From Dendrocalamus latiflorus (lineage: Eukaryota; Streptophyta; Magnoliopsida; Poales; Poaceae): 64,000 nt of DNA. Positions within the stretch are counted from its first letter, which is position 1. The number at the start of each line of letters is the position of its first letter. This document shows positions 1 to 11,487 of the stretch, in pieces. The notes beneath the pieces were generated by a model, which searched no databases, was not told the DNA's origin, and saw only the letters and a program-made list of their open reading frames with translations. The DNA is taken from positions 774,447 through 838,446 of the forward strand of contig CM029627.1 in the NCBI GenBank assembly GCA_017311315.1, written 5' to 3'. The translations under genes and the position numbers were made by a program.

Positions 1-108
1 TCCGATGGGTAAACTACAACGCGCACAAGGTGATACACGGTGCAGCCGCCGGCGGCAACTCGGTGGGTAAACGGTAGGCAAGCCTGCCGTCTCGTGAGGG
101 AGCGATAG

Positions 109-844
109 GTGATTAAGCTAGCTAATTAGCCGATTTAATTATCTGCCCTAATGTTTTTGAATTTAGTGTTTGTTTGAATTTTTTGAATATATCAAATTTG
201 CTCAAAAAATTATAAAAATTTATGTATAGCCTCCTAATACAACGTACCTCGTAGTGTAATTTTTGCATAATTTTATCCACTGCAAATGTTGTTCAAAAAT
301 TCATACAATTCCGAATATAGCAAACAAGCTTCAAAAGTTATGAAATTTAATGTGAAGCCTCCCGACACAGTCATAGTTATTGTATACTTTTTTTGTGAAT
401 TTTATGGGTTCCAAATTTGTTACATTTATTCATATTAATTTAATTATGAATTAAATTTACGATTAAATTCATCGATCATAAAGTCATGATTAAATTAATT
501 CGAATAAACGTGGCAAATTTAGATAACATAAAATTTTCAAAAAGTTACACAATAACTATAATTATGCTGGAAAGTTTCACATAAAATTTCATAATTTTTG
601 GAAGTTATTTACTATATATACAAACTCATACAAATATCAAAATTATACGAATTTTTTAACAACATTCACAATGGATAAAATTATTCAAAAATTACACTAT
701 CAAGTATGTTGTGTCAGGAGACTGTATATAAATTTTTGTAATTTTTTGAGCTTATTTGATATATTTAAAAATATAAATAAATATTAAGAGAAAAAATTAG
801 AGAGTGTAATCAAGCCAGCTAATCAGCCGACTTAATCACTTACC
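109..844. repeat. Foldback (long hairpin) element, unit 1
   Basis: AT-rich block that is a long imperfect palindrome centred near position 470. The left end (GTGATTAAGCTAGCTAATTAG) reappears as its reverse complement at about 800-840. Further matching pairs run inward, for example the segment around 215-260 against about 695-740, and the tracts on either side of the centre near 420-435 and 500-515. Each arm is roughly 350 bp, so a transcript would fold into one long hairpin. There is no coding potential. It resembles a non-autonomous foldback or MULE-type DNA element, but the family is inferred. Confidence 0.7.
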
Positions 845-856
845 GACTCCTCACAA

Positions 857-1581
857 GGTGGCAGGTGATTAAGCCGGCTGATTAACCTTCTTAATTAGCT
901 ATTTTCTGTTTAGTATTTATTTAAATTTCTAAATATATCAAATGAGCTCTAAAAATACAAAAATTTATGGACAGCCTGCCGATATAATGTACTTGACAAT
1001 TTAATTTTTGGGTAATTTTATCTATTGTGAATGTTGCTCAAAAATTCATTAAATTTTGATATTTCTATGTATTTTTATACATAGCAAATGAGCTCCAAAA
1101 ATTACAAAATTTTATTTTAAACCTCTCAACATAGTCATAGTTATTGTGTAATTTTTGGAGAATTTTATATGGTCTAAATTTATCATATTTATTCGGGTTA
1201 ATTTAACCATGAATTAGATTCGTGATTAAATTCACCGGCCGTAAATTCTGGAATTAACATAGAAAATTTAGACCACATAAAATTCCCAACAAATCGCACA
1301 ATAACTATGAGTATGTCAGAAGGCTTCACATAAAATTTCGTAACTTTTAGAGCTCGTTTGCTATATGTACAAGCTCATACAATATCTAAATTATATGAAT
1401 TTTTTAGCAACATTCACGGCGGATAAAATTGCCTGAAAATTACACTATAAAGTACGTTATGTCGGGAGACTGCATATAAATTTTCGTAATTTTTGAAACT
1501 CATTTGTTATATTAAAAATTCAAACAAAAATTAAGATAGGTAATTAAGCCTGCTAATCAGCCAGCTTAATCATGTGCCACC
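857..1581. repeat. Foldback (long hairpin) element, unit 2
   Basis: Second copy of the same palindromic element, in the same orientation as unit 1 and about 13 bp downstream, centred near 1225. Its terminal inverted repeats start GGTGGCAGGTGATTAAG on the left and end CTTAATCATGTGCCACC on the right. CCTCAC occurs just outside both ends (849-854 and 1583-1588) and could be part of a target-site duplication. The two units are diverged, so they are not a recent tandem copy. Confidence 0.7.
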
Positions 1582-3303
1582 CCCTCACTGGAAAGCCAAA
1601 CAAGGACAGAGATTCATGTGCCAAAACGCGATGATTTCCGCTCCATTCAACAAAGCGGTGCAGTTTGAGCTGAGTTGATTTGCGGCTTCTTGTCGACGGA
1701 AAAAATGCATGTGCCGAGACCTACGGACCTAGATGGCAAGAGTGCATCGAAGAGGTCGAAGCCAAGGCGGTGAAGTCCGAAGCTGAGGAACGTCGACGAG
1801 CGGATGGGCAACACAATCCGATCTATGATCGAAAAAAGTAGAGTAAACCTGATCTAAAGATGGCCGGAGAAAACTCTAATTGGTAGCCGATCGGAAACCT
1901 CAGTTTCTAGGGGACTATGAGGTAGACTCAATTTGATTCGACAAATTGCCGATCGAATAGTGAGTATTATTGTCTTCACATGACTTTCTACCAGGGGTAA
2001 TTTTATCGACATCATGACTAGGTGTCGACCAGCTCCCGGAATGCATAGAAGCTATTGGCAAATAGTGGTCATCCACGATCAAATTGAGAGTACTTTGACC
2101 CTCAGATCGCGGTATCGCGCTCTTGAAGCCGTGTTTTCCGGTCGAGTGTGCTGGACTTGTCGTGGTGCTAAGCACTCCGACAAGGTTGGGACACCTGACT
2201 CCTCGGGAGGTGTTAATAATATGGACAACGTGCCTTCTTTCATTCAATCAACCTCGCTAGGCGCAGAGACTAGTGACCTTGGGATGGAGGATCATGACGA
2301 GGCATCATGCTCTATGGCGCGGATACATGTGTCCATATCGAGGTCAGCGTAGCCTGCCAAATTAACCAGTTCTCCTCATCCTAAGTTCCTGCCCATGATC
2401 GTATGGACGATGTTGACAGAAACAAGTAAGAATGGTGATGCTGGTGAGAACTTTGAGGGGCTCGGCGATACTTCTCGACGGACGGCGCCAACTATCGACG
2501 ATCAAATCATTGATCTTACAAAATGTAGGAAAACCGAGCCCCACAGAAGGATTAAAAAGGAGAAATGTGATTATCTTTATTGCTATATTGAGATTACAGC
2601 TTGCTTTTGTAGAACGATTACAAATAAGATGCTACTAGCTCTAATTTTGCTATTCTATATCTCTGTTGTCTATTGCTTGATCACTTTGTTTTCTTCCGTA
2701 AGAATTAAATAGTGTCGAAGAGATGTCATTGTTCATTCAAATAGATGTCTTCTCAATTCCTTACGTTGAATTGAGTAAATGGTTGCCGTAAGTAAGAGAC
2801 ACCTGATAAATAATTGTTGAAAGCGTGACATTCTTCTGTGTGCTAATTTCTTCAGGAAGAAGGCTCTGTGTGGAGCCTGGACGAAACCGTCATCTAGGTG
2901 TATGACCGCGACGCACTCTTTGCCATCTAGGTCCGTAGGTCTCGGCTCAAATGAGACCTTTTCTAGAGTTGGCCCAATTGAGACTTCTGGCAAATCTACC
3001 TCCCCCCCAAATTTGAGCAAGACAGCCAGAGCTATCATATTTACTGTGTGCCGGCTTCTTCATCCGTTTTCCCAGTAACAACTAAATGAATTAGAATATC
3101 ATCAGATACACAGAGTGAACAATCACTACAAACATCACAGGGCTCTGTAGGTTTGCCACAGGCTACAACTTATCCAGAAGTTCAGAGTTGTATAGAAGCA
3201 TACATGTCCTAAGTAAGTTGATACACTTAACAGCTAAAACTACCGTGCAAAACATAATTCCAAAGAACTGCAAGAAACAACCTTTGGTGTCAAATTGGGA
3301 TGA
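1582..3303. other. Intergenic block with an inverted repeat pair; no gene recognised
   Basis: No recognisable gene. Short open frames on both strands (about 110 codons around 1915-2350) match no family I know. A 27-bp sequence at 1713-1739 occurs as a perfect reverse complement at 2919-2945, with weaker similarity continuing inward to about 1755. The block between may therefore be a 1.2-kb element with terminal or subterminal inverted repeats. The right end holds the 3' flank of the minus-strand TAD1 gene. Confidence 0.4.
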
Positions 3304-6081
3304 TCATCGCCGTGAAACTGAAAATGAATCGAGGGATGCTGGCTTTGCACACCACCGGCAAAAAAATGGGGCCTGTCTAAGAAGCTCAAGTGTCTGCTGG
3401 TGCTCATGAGCCATGTCCTGCAACAGAAATCAGACGCCCTTCAGTAACCGATTCTTGGCTTGTTGTATTCATCACAAGTAAAGCAGCATAAATCCTTTAA
3501 CACAATCCAACTGTATGGTTTCATGCATTATGTGCTATTAAGCAATTAGGTCCTCTAAAAATAAGATGAAGTACCTTCATTGCACGATAAGACAGTTCCT
3601 CACATTGGAATTTTGAGTCCAATGGATGTTCAAGTGATATAAAGGCTTCAACCAATCTTCTCCTGCCATGAAAACACAGTTTATCATAACAGTTTAGCAT
3701 CAGGATGCTTGGAACAGGAAAGGAAACTCTCTCATACTTGCAGAGCAATGACTCGGTGGAGGGTAAGCATGCTGCCTTGGAAGATGTGCCTTGTTTTCTC
3801 CCAGTTGTCCCTAAGACAACTTCATGCAAACCAGATTTATTCCAGCATATTGAGTACCTAGTAAAAGATAAATTGCAAAGCTAAGTTTTTGTTTTAAAGT
3901 ACAAAAAAAGATACATATAATAAGAGCCAAAAAAAAGTTGAGTTCACAAAGCAACAAACCATATACTACCCGCATGTCAAAGGGGGTATGTCCCCAGAAG
4001 TCTGTTGAAACTCTTTTGGAGGAATAGGTGCCTCAAAAAATAGTGGCTGCAGGCATAGAAAGGATCCCTGTCATGGAGAAGTTACTGGAGAAGTACAAGC
4101 AAAGAAACACCAACCTTGTTCAATTTAAAAGGGGCAGGTAATTTATCAGATAGAGAAGACAGGCGAGCATCAAGAACTTTCTCGATGTTATTTTCAATAG
4201 ATAACCCTTCAGGAGCACCATCAGGTGACTGTCCAAAAGTAATAGTGGACAAATACAGGGGTTCCAGAATGTGTGACAGCAATGCACCTGTAAATGAACA
4301 TAAATGCACGAGTTCATTGCAGTTGATCCAGTGAGAGCATCAAGCACTTTGTGGCCAGTAAAGGGGCAACAATATAAAAACAAAAAAAGGGATGCCAGAA
4401 AAAGTAATACAGGTAGTGAAGAACACCAACAGGTTCCATGTTTATATTACTTTAGCAGGTCTGAACCATACATTATTGCATTCACATTGCATGATGAATA
4501 TCAGCAAAATGTCGGAAAATTTTAAACTTACTGATAGCCACCACATTAATTTGGAAAATGGTCATGGCCAACAAACCTTGAATTCCAACAACACTCCAGC
4601 GAGTGATTTTGTCAAAACAGCTCATTGACAATGTTGTATCACCACGACCAGGCTTTTTTTGAACAAACCCAGCATCTGATCCACAAAGCAGTATACCAAT
4701 TAGAAAACACATGACAAATTAACAATGGGGAAAACGGCATTGTTACATTAAGGCAAACAATAGATGAGACTTCAGTAGGCAGCCAAAAATGCACATATCT
4801 CGAACAAAACCAACCCACACAAAGATGAAAGATCAATCAATCTTCCAGACCACATCAAATACCCTCGGAGTCTAAAGAGTGATCTACACTACTACACCCT
4901 TATCACTCCATTAAGCATTCAATAAAAAATCTAATAATTCCAATTGCAAGCGTAGCAAAATTTTTGCACATTGGTCACTAATGACAAGTAGCTAGGTGTC
5001 CATGGCACCATCTCTTTTCCAATAAGCACAAATGACATAATCATAAAATCATCACACATACAAGGGGCATCTGATTGATAAACTAAAGTTATCTCGAAAC
5101 TAAATGTTATCTTTGTCAAGTAACATTTTTACCAGAAAATCAAACACTTTGCCGAATCTATTGAGTTATATCCATGAAAATTAGCAGCTCCAAATATGAA
5201 CTTACTATTCCACTGAACACCAAGAATAAGAAGGAAGCATACCACATGATACATTCACACTATCGAGCTGTTCACTAAGCAACTCTGACGGCGAACGTGG
5301 CACCGGCATGATCCCACCTGCACCAAATCACAAAACCAAGGAACCAAATCAACTCGCAAGCCCACCCCAGCTAAAAAAAATTGCCCTTTGATGCTCCCAG
5401 CATGCCCTGTATGGCTGTACTGATCTATTTCAATGCATTGCTACACCAGTCCAGATAAAATGATACGTTAGCTTTGAACGAATGCAACACTACATCAGCA
5501 TAACCGCAGAGCAGCGGCAGAAGTAACGATTTACCTTGAAAGATACAAAAATTTTAATAATCAGAATAGTGCAAAGTTTTTCTGTGATTAGCTCCGCAAT
5601 TTATCTAGGACGCTCTAGAACTAGCAAAGGGAGTAGTAAGAATTTCTTTGGTGGCATGGTACATACATGGGAGCTGGCTGATGTAGAGATGAAGATGGTG
5701 CCCATCCCTCAGCTTCCATCTCCCATCAGTACCGAAAGTAACCAACCAATCCGGCGGGTTGTTCCGGCCGATCTCGGCGTAGATGAGGCGGAGGAGCGCG
5801 CGGCGTGCGACAACCTCGGCATGGGCGTCGTGGACAAGGTCGCCGCGGGGGCTGAGGCGCGCGGCGCCGAGGCACTTGGTGCCAGTGGCCAGGGAGAGGA
5901 CGGTGGGGTTAAGTGGGTCCTGCGGGGAGGAGAGCAGGAAGGCGGCGAGGACGGTGGACTCGCGCCCCTGCGGTTTCCCCTTCTTGGGGAGGGAGAAGTA
6001 GTGGCGAAGCGCGGCCGAGGAAGCGGCCTTGGCCCACAGGACGCCGTCCCATGGCGGCGGCGGCGGGGAGGAGCGGAGCAT
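3304..6081 (-). CDS. TAD1: tRNA-specific adenosine-37 deaminase (TAD1/ADAT1)
   Basis: Predicted to deaminate adenosine 37 of tRNA-Ala(AGC) to inosine. Eight exons on the minus strand: 6081-5667, 5317-5243, 4675-4577, 4287-4115, 4046-3970, 3857-3738, 3662-3575 and 3417-3304. All junctions are GT-AG and the total is 1,161 nt, a 386-residue protein. Near the N terminus is the family's LPKKGKPQGRE segment. The deaminase zinc site is visible as HAE at residues 87-89 (catalytic Glu89), Cys139 in QLPCG, and the downstream Cys in the GRGDTTLSMSC segment. The C-terminal SICWN and GRKQGT blocks are typical of ADAT1. The start is the ATG at 6079-6081, in a GC-rich first exon that begins at the expected place relative to the deaminase domain. 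Length is normal and no break was seen. The symbol is by homology recognition. Confidence 0.93.
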
Positions 6082-6362
6082 CGCGGCGGGCCTAGGAGTT
6101 CTCTTGAGAGGCTGCCTGCATACACATAAACGAGAAGGAAGACGTATTAAAGAATTGAAGACGGTGTTCCTAATTACGCTTTATGAACACGTTTGCGTGG
6201 GATCTAAATACGCTTTCGGAACAAGTACGTTCTTTGCAAGAGAGATGTAGTGTTCGATATTAAAAAGGAGACCTTGTTGCTTTAGGACACATACTTGGCC
6301 TGGTCTGTTCCTTGTTACGGTCCCTTACTGATGGGCAGGCCGTCAAAGGACTGAAGCCAGAG
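6082..6362. other. TAD1 5' flank
   Basis: Upstream side of the minus-strand TAD1 gene, holding the presumed promoter and 5' UTR. No distinct motif was assigned. Confidence 0.3.
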
Positions 6363-7304
6363 CAGTGGCGTAGCCAGGATTTGTAGATATGGTGGTCCAT
6401 TGTCTAAAATTTATTTAACCACTATAAATTTAACATATCGGTACACAAATATATGAATTACGAAATGCAATTAAGGGAAAAAAGGATATACGAACTTCAT
6501 AAAATAGACGAATATAGCTTTCTTAACATAGAATTGAAATATTACATACCCATAGTAGTTGAAGAACAGTACGTCACTACTTCTTCTTCTTGTCAGGATA
6601 TAAAGAGAACATCACATTAATTTTATATTAGAACATTAAATACATTCTATATTTATGGACAAAGCTATTTAAAAAATATATTTTATAAAGGAGTAGATCA
6701 GAAGAGTTTGCTTGTATGGGTAACTTCCTGAAAGCCGCATTTGGAGCAAACGCAAGCTAAGACAACAAATACCTACCTCGGCAAATTTACGAGACCGTTT
6801 ACACCGACTTCTGTTCACAGAAGAAAGAAGGTAATATAAATATTTAACTTTCTAAACTAATTTCTCTATTTCTCTCATCCTGAAAATAAGTTATGGGACA
6901 CAGACATATCACTACCTCACTCTTCTCGCTCCTGTCTCGCACACGCATCTCTTTTTTATTTTCCCCACCACTTGTATCCTCCCACTAAAAGCTTTTTTTA
7001 GTCATTACTATTTATTTTAGCTAAAAACCATCAAATGTCGTTCAATATGAACATGCCAAGCTAGTCATCGATTTTATTGTACATCTAGATGCCAAGCTAG
7101 CCAACGATTTTACTGTACATCTAGATTCTCAAGTTGCGTGTCATTAGCTTGACACATATAGAGCAAATTAAATGATTTAGCGGGAGGTAAAATGTAGCTG
7201 TGATTTAACAAGTTTTTGCATTATGATCAAATACATGAAGGCCTCATTATCCGAGCGCAGGGTGGTCCGCGGCCCACAGGGACCACCCTGTAGCTCCGCC
7301 AGTG
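6363..7304. mobile_element. hAT-like non-autonomous element (degraded)
   Basis: The left end reads CAGTGGCGTAGCCAGGA. The right end is its approximate reverse complement, with CACTGGCGGAGC on the opposite strand. These are the terminal motifs of a common plant hAT group, and the same left end occurs at 9170. The interior (about 0.94 kb, AT-rich) has no intact transposase. A short palindrome of GGACCACCCTG type lies near the right end. A clean 8-bp target duplication is not evident, so the limits are approximate. Confidence 0.45.
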
Positions 7305-8265
7305 GCGAGGAGGTGTTGGGTAAGTTTAGACAGCGGCGGAGAAAATATATTCTTAGTGAAAAAAGTATAAATTGTCATAACAAAAAACATCTCAAAATAA
7401 TATAGAAAAATTACTAAATAATTAAACAAAATACAATTTTAGCTCTATGACCTTTCATGCAATCTTAGGGACAGTCATTTCAGTGTTCCATAGAACCACC
7501 TTACTAACCTTTTCAATTTTTTATGCTAACTAATTTAAAAGTTCAAGGACATTTTCTTTATTATGTTAATCTAACCAATACTATTTACAAAGATTTCAAA
7601 TCTGCAAACTTCTTCATTTTTAAAGTTTCTACAATCTACATTTCACAAAGGTGTAATCATTCAATGAACTATTTGATATTTATCGATTTTGAAATTGGGA
7701 GGGAGAGTGGGAGAATGAATGCAACTCACCTGGTAATGAGACCTCTCGTGCAAAAATATGCATTTCATACCTCTCTGCTCGGCACATAGTCACCCAACTC
7801 GCTGCGTCACTTTTCTACTCACCCGCATCCTCCCAGCTGCGGCACAACACTGTATATGCAATGCAACTCCTGTGGCTGTGTACTACTATTACAGCAGGCC
7901 AGCAGCAATGATTGGATGGGTTGTTTCCATCATCCGTTTCCCATGCCGCCATGCGTGCTGACCTTTGGAAAAGCAGCGTCATGATGGAGAGGGGCTGACT
8001 CTCCTATAGAGATTTGCAATGCAAAGTGCTTACTTGAGATTGCATTATAGTTTCAAACAGTACCAAATCAGCACATTTGCCAGAAGCCAAAATGTATATT
8101 ATAGCCTAAGCATCTGATTTTTTTATTTGTTATGATCGTGTCATAAACTCACAATCATCTCTCTTGATTGGAGCTCGTGGTTGTGCCATAAAACCTAATA
8201 TTTTTATTTGGTATGAACAAATTAAGTTGTTTCATATCTAATTTAGAAGATGATGATGAGAAGAC
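7305..8265. other. AT-rich intergenic DNA, no gene seen
   Basis: No supported gene. Short frames at 7523-7961 have no recognisable similarity. Confidence 0.4.
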
Positions 8266-8505
8266 ACTTCAAAGAGCGTTGTGTTACTTGAGAGGCACAA
8301 TATACTTTCGAATTAGTTATCCTTGATATACTTCTATATTAGAAGGATACAATGATTTTAATTGGATCTCTAATACGGATAAGATCAAAACTATAAGTGA
8401 CTATTTGTTCACTTTAATTGATGTTGCAGTTTTATGAAAGTCTATTAAACAAACCATACTGACGAAGTCAACTATGAAAGTAGGACTTGTAGCACTTGAA
8501 TAAAT
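8266..8505 (+). pseudogene. Ty1/copia RNase H region fragment
   Basis: One reading frame carries the typical end of a copia polyprotein. A LRGT segment is followed by EGYNDFNWIS, then SDYLFTL, and SIKQTILTKSTM near the RNase H active-site region. At least three in-frame stops interrupt it (TGA or TAA around 8320, 8435 and 8505), and no LTR was found beside it. It is a degraded fragment, not a functional gene. Confidence 0.75.
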
Positions 8506-8679
8506 AAAGAAAACTCTGCTAAAATTTCCTAAAAATCTATAAATGTGCACGAATTTCACTTTATTTTAGGGGGAAATTTGTTTATTTGTTGATTGACTTT
8601 AAAATTAACTAATTATTTATCTCATTTGAGTTTATCTTAAAATTATTTGCAAATTAAAGGTCAAAAACTAGAATACAGA

Positions 8680-8902
8680 GGGTCTGTTTGATATAGCTGC
8701 GGATTATGGCTTTTGGTTGAAATTTTTGAATTTTCGCCGTTTACGACAGAGATTACGGAGAGAGATACTCGCTTGCGATTTTGGTTGATAGGTTTTTAAC
8801 GTGTAATACAATTAATTTGTAGACCCCGTCTTAATAAAATACTCTATTTGAAAGTTAAGTATTGTAGCAAAAAAATCAAAAGCTGTTAAAAAAAAGAGGC
8901 CC
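8680..8902. mobile_element. MITE, family A copy 1
   Basis: A 223-bp element beginning GGGTCTGTTTG and ending in AAAGAGGCCC, which are imperfect terminal inverted repeats. Its interior matches the copies at 16451 and 63402: a 'tttgaaagctagttactgtag'-like 3' section and a subterminal 'tatggcttttgg' stretch. It sits exactly at the truncated 5' side of the PPR pseudogene. Confidence 0.6.
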
Positions 8903-9446
8903 ATAACTTGTTCTCCAACTAGATGGACCGATCTGCTCTTCTCGTCGTTCCGAGGAAAGCCCGACGTCGCCCTCTTCAACACCATGATACGGGTCTGCGC
9001 CTACCACGCACTCCACGAGCGCGCCCTGGAGCTGTTGGACGAAACGCCGCGCCGGGGCCTTGCCCCCGACAGTTTCACATACCCGTACGTCGTGGACGCG
9101 TTCGTGCGACTTCGGATGTGGCGGTGCAGCGAGGAGCTGCATTGCCGGGTCCTGAAGGAGGAGCTTGACCAGTGGCGAAACCAGGATTTGGTTATGCCCC
9201 GGACTGAACTCTAACAACCTAAAACTAACGCCAATTTGTATCCATACCACGATATGTGGTTCCCTGACTCCATTGATATTATTGAAAGGGCTAATGTTAC
9301 AAATACATCCCCTAATTTCGCTTATGAATAATCATAACTCAAGTTACAAGAATAGGGAAAACAAAGTCGTTAACTTGGGTATAAGCACCAATGGTTTTCA
9401 TATATCCAAAATAGATGTTAACCAATAAGTCTATGTATGTAACTAA

Positions 9447-11027
9447 GGCCATGTTTGTTTCCACTTAAGATTATTATAATCCAGCTTATAATCATAAGTG
9501 GAAACAAACAGCTCAGATTATAAGGTAACTTATTATAATCTAATAGCCCAGATTATTATAATCTAATAAGCTGAAAAAAGGAGCTTATTTCAGCTTACAG
9601 ATCCACCTTTTATCTTAATGACCATAAAACTTTAAAAAAATTACCCACCTTTGCCATTCAGATATATCCCAAACGCATCCCCTCCCTTCCCTCGCAGCGC
9701 CTCTCTCCCAGACGCGCCTCCCCTCGCAGCGCCTCCCCTCCCAGCGCATATCTCCCGACGCGCCTCCCCTCCCAGCGCCGACGCGCCTCCCCTCCCAACG
9801 CCTCCCCTCGCAGCGCCTCTGTACGCCTCCCCTCCCAGCGAATCCCCTCCCACCGCCTCTCCCAGACGCACCTCCCCTCCCAGCGCCTCTCTCTCCCTCC
9901 CATGCGCCTCCTTCCTCTCCTCTTCCCCAAGATGGATCCCCAAGATTTTGATGATGCGGAGGCCGGACTTGCCCGTGCGCTTGCCTACCGGGATTCCGTT
10001 GCGCGAAGCCCGGGGGTCGCCGAGGAAGTCGCTGGGAGGGGCGGCGCTGGCCGGGGCGGAGTCGGGAGGGGACGTGGTGCCGGGAGAGGCCGCGGAGTCG
10101 CGGGAGGCCGAGGCGTCGTGGTCGGCGGCCTAGGCGCCGGCGTCGAAGGCCTCGGGGGCGGTGGCCTGGGCATGGGCGGCGACCTCGGGGGCGACGACCT
10201 AGGCGTCGGCGGCGGCCTCGGTGTGGGCATCGGCCTCGGGGGCGGCGGGCTGGGCACGGGCGCTGCCAGCGCCGGCCTCAGGGGTGGCGGGAGAGCCCGC
10301 GGAGTCGCGGGCGGAGGCCTTGGCGGCGGCGGCCTGGGCGCCGGCGTCGAAGGCCTCGTGGCCGGCGGCCTGGGCGGCAACCTCGGGGGCGACGACCTAG
10401 GCGTGGGCGGCGGCCTCGGTGTGGGCATCGGGGGCGTCGGCCTCAGGGGCGGCGTGCTTGGCTTTGGTATACCTGGTGAGGGGATAATTTGGCATCCAGA
10501 TTGTACTCTTTTGGCAATAATTCACTGATTAGTTTTTCTTGATTGTACTCTAGAACTGTTAATCATCCAGATTTAATAACCGAATTGGATGGTGTATCAA
10601 CTTGTATGAATCAATAAATTGTATGAAGCTGATGACCAATAAATTGATGTATGAATCTGATCAGTTTGTATGAATCAATGCTAGAAGAGAGTAATTTGTT
10701 TGTAAGAGCATATTTGTACGAACATATGATCATGGATATTTGAATAATTAAGCTTTTCTACCACTTATGTATTCAAATTCTTATGTTACTAATGTTTTTC
10801 AAGTCCAAACTAATAAAAAACATGTCATAAAAGAATAAATAAGTCAGCAAAAAAGGTCAAGGGCATTGTAGTCTTCAAACATTCGAATACAACAATCCAT
10901 AACTGTGACAATCCAGGCTGCCAAACACCTGACAGCTTATTTCCCACCAGCTTATTATAATCTAGCTTATATAATCCCCCACCTATAAGCTGGATTATAA
11001 TAATCTTAAGTGGAAACAAACAGGGCC
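9447..11027. mobile_element. PIF/Harbinger-type element nested in the hAT element
   Basis: 1,581 bp with about 43-bp terminal inverted repeats that match almost perfectly. The left end is GGCCATGTTTGTTTCCACTT and the right end in reverse is GGCCCTGTTTGTTTCCACTT. It is flanked by TAA on both sides (9444-9446 and 11028-11030), the target duplication typical of PIF/Harbinger. A further inverted copy of the end motif lies at about 9494-9514. The interior has a C-rich minisatellite (about 9670-9900) and a glycine-rich open frame, but no recognisable DDE transposase. Confidence 0.88.
9932..10528 (+). CDS. Glycine-rich open frame in the Harbinger element (hypothetical)
   Basis: Open frame of up to 208 codons if read from 9902. 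The ATG at 9932 gives MDPQDFDDAEAGLARALAYR, a plausible protein start, followed by about 150 residues of Gly, Val, Leu and Asp. The glycine-rich part comes from GC-rich repeats: a roughly 52-bp segment at 10183-10235 recurs at 10381-10433. The opposite strand is also open across the same stretch, so composition alone could keep the frame open. It could be the first exon of a transposon protein or a non-coding GC-rich repeat. No function is assigned. Confidence 0.3.
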   Translation: MDPQDFDDAEAGLARALAYRDSVARSPGVAEEVAGRGGAGRGGVGRGRGAGRGRGVAGGRGVVVGGLGAGVEGLGGGGLGMGGDLGGDDLGVGGGLGVGIGLGGGGLGTGAASAGLRGGGRARGVAGGGLGGGGLGAGVEGLVAGGLGGNLGGDDLGVGGGLGVGIGGVGLRGGVLGFGIPGEGIIWHPDCTLLAIIH

Positions 11028-11379
11028 TAAGACAAGCTATATTTTAATAACATGAGTAATAGAAAGACCAAGATAATGGCATTGTGCAACAATTAAGCAT
11101 ATGAAGTGAAACAAAGTTCACTTAACTGTGAGCTATAAGGTTCTAAGCAAAATAGAACCTTGCATAAGATTGAATGAAGTATTATTTTTTGTTGGGAATG
11201 AAGTATTACTTTTCTTTGTATACTTTCATATTCATTTGATGGTCAATATAAAATGATATGCATGTCTTAGCTATGCTTCCTTACGAGAATCTTGACGTAG
11301 AATGTATATTGGCAATCATCAACATTAGAGCATGAGATGATAATCATTGAATGATGAATGAAATTATATTTTTACTTAC

Positions 11380-11487
11380 ATATCTCCAGCCAAGAATTTG
11401 TTGGCGCAACTACAGTAGATGTCATTAACTGTGTGCAATCCAGTTATAAGATAGCGATCCTCATTAGGGCCTAGGCATATATTCACT
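11380..11487 (-). pseudogene. Captured Yippee-like zinc-binding protein exon
   Basis: Reading the minus strand gives VNICLGPNEDRYLITGLHTV followed by DIYC, the central signature of Yippee proteins. The stretch is bounded by a good acceptor (tttcag) and a good donor (GTAAGT), so it is a complete 108-bp exon. After DIYCS a one-base frameshift occurs; the expected QQILGWRY continues in another frame. The exons before and after were not found. It lies in the transposon, next to a GC-rich block that may be the captured 5' end of the same gene. It is most likely a dead captured gene fragment. Confidence 0.75.

Noticed and set aside
5536..6129. 197-codon plus-strand frame across TAD1 exon 1
   Set aside because: Antisense shadow of the well-supported TAD1 first exon.
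9985..10428. 147-codon Pro-rich frame on the minus strand
   Set aside because: Complement of the glycine-rich repeat; open only because of composition.
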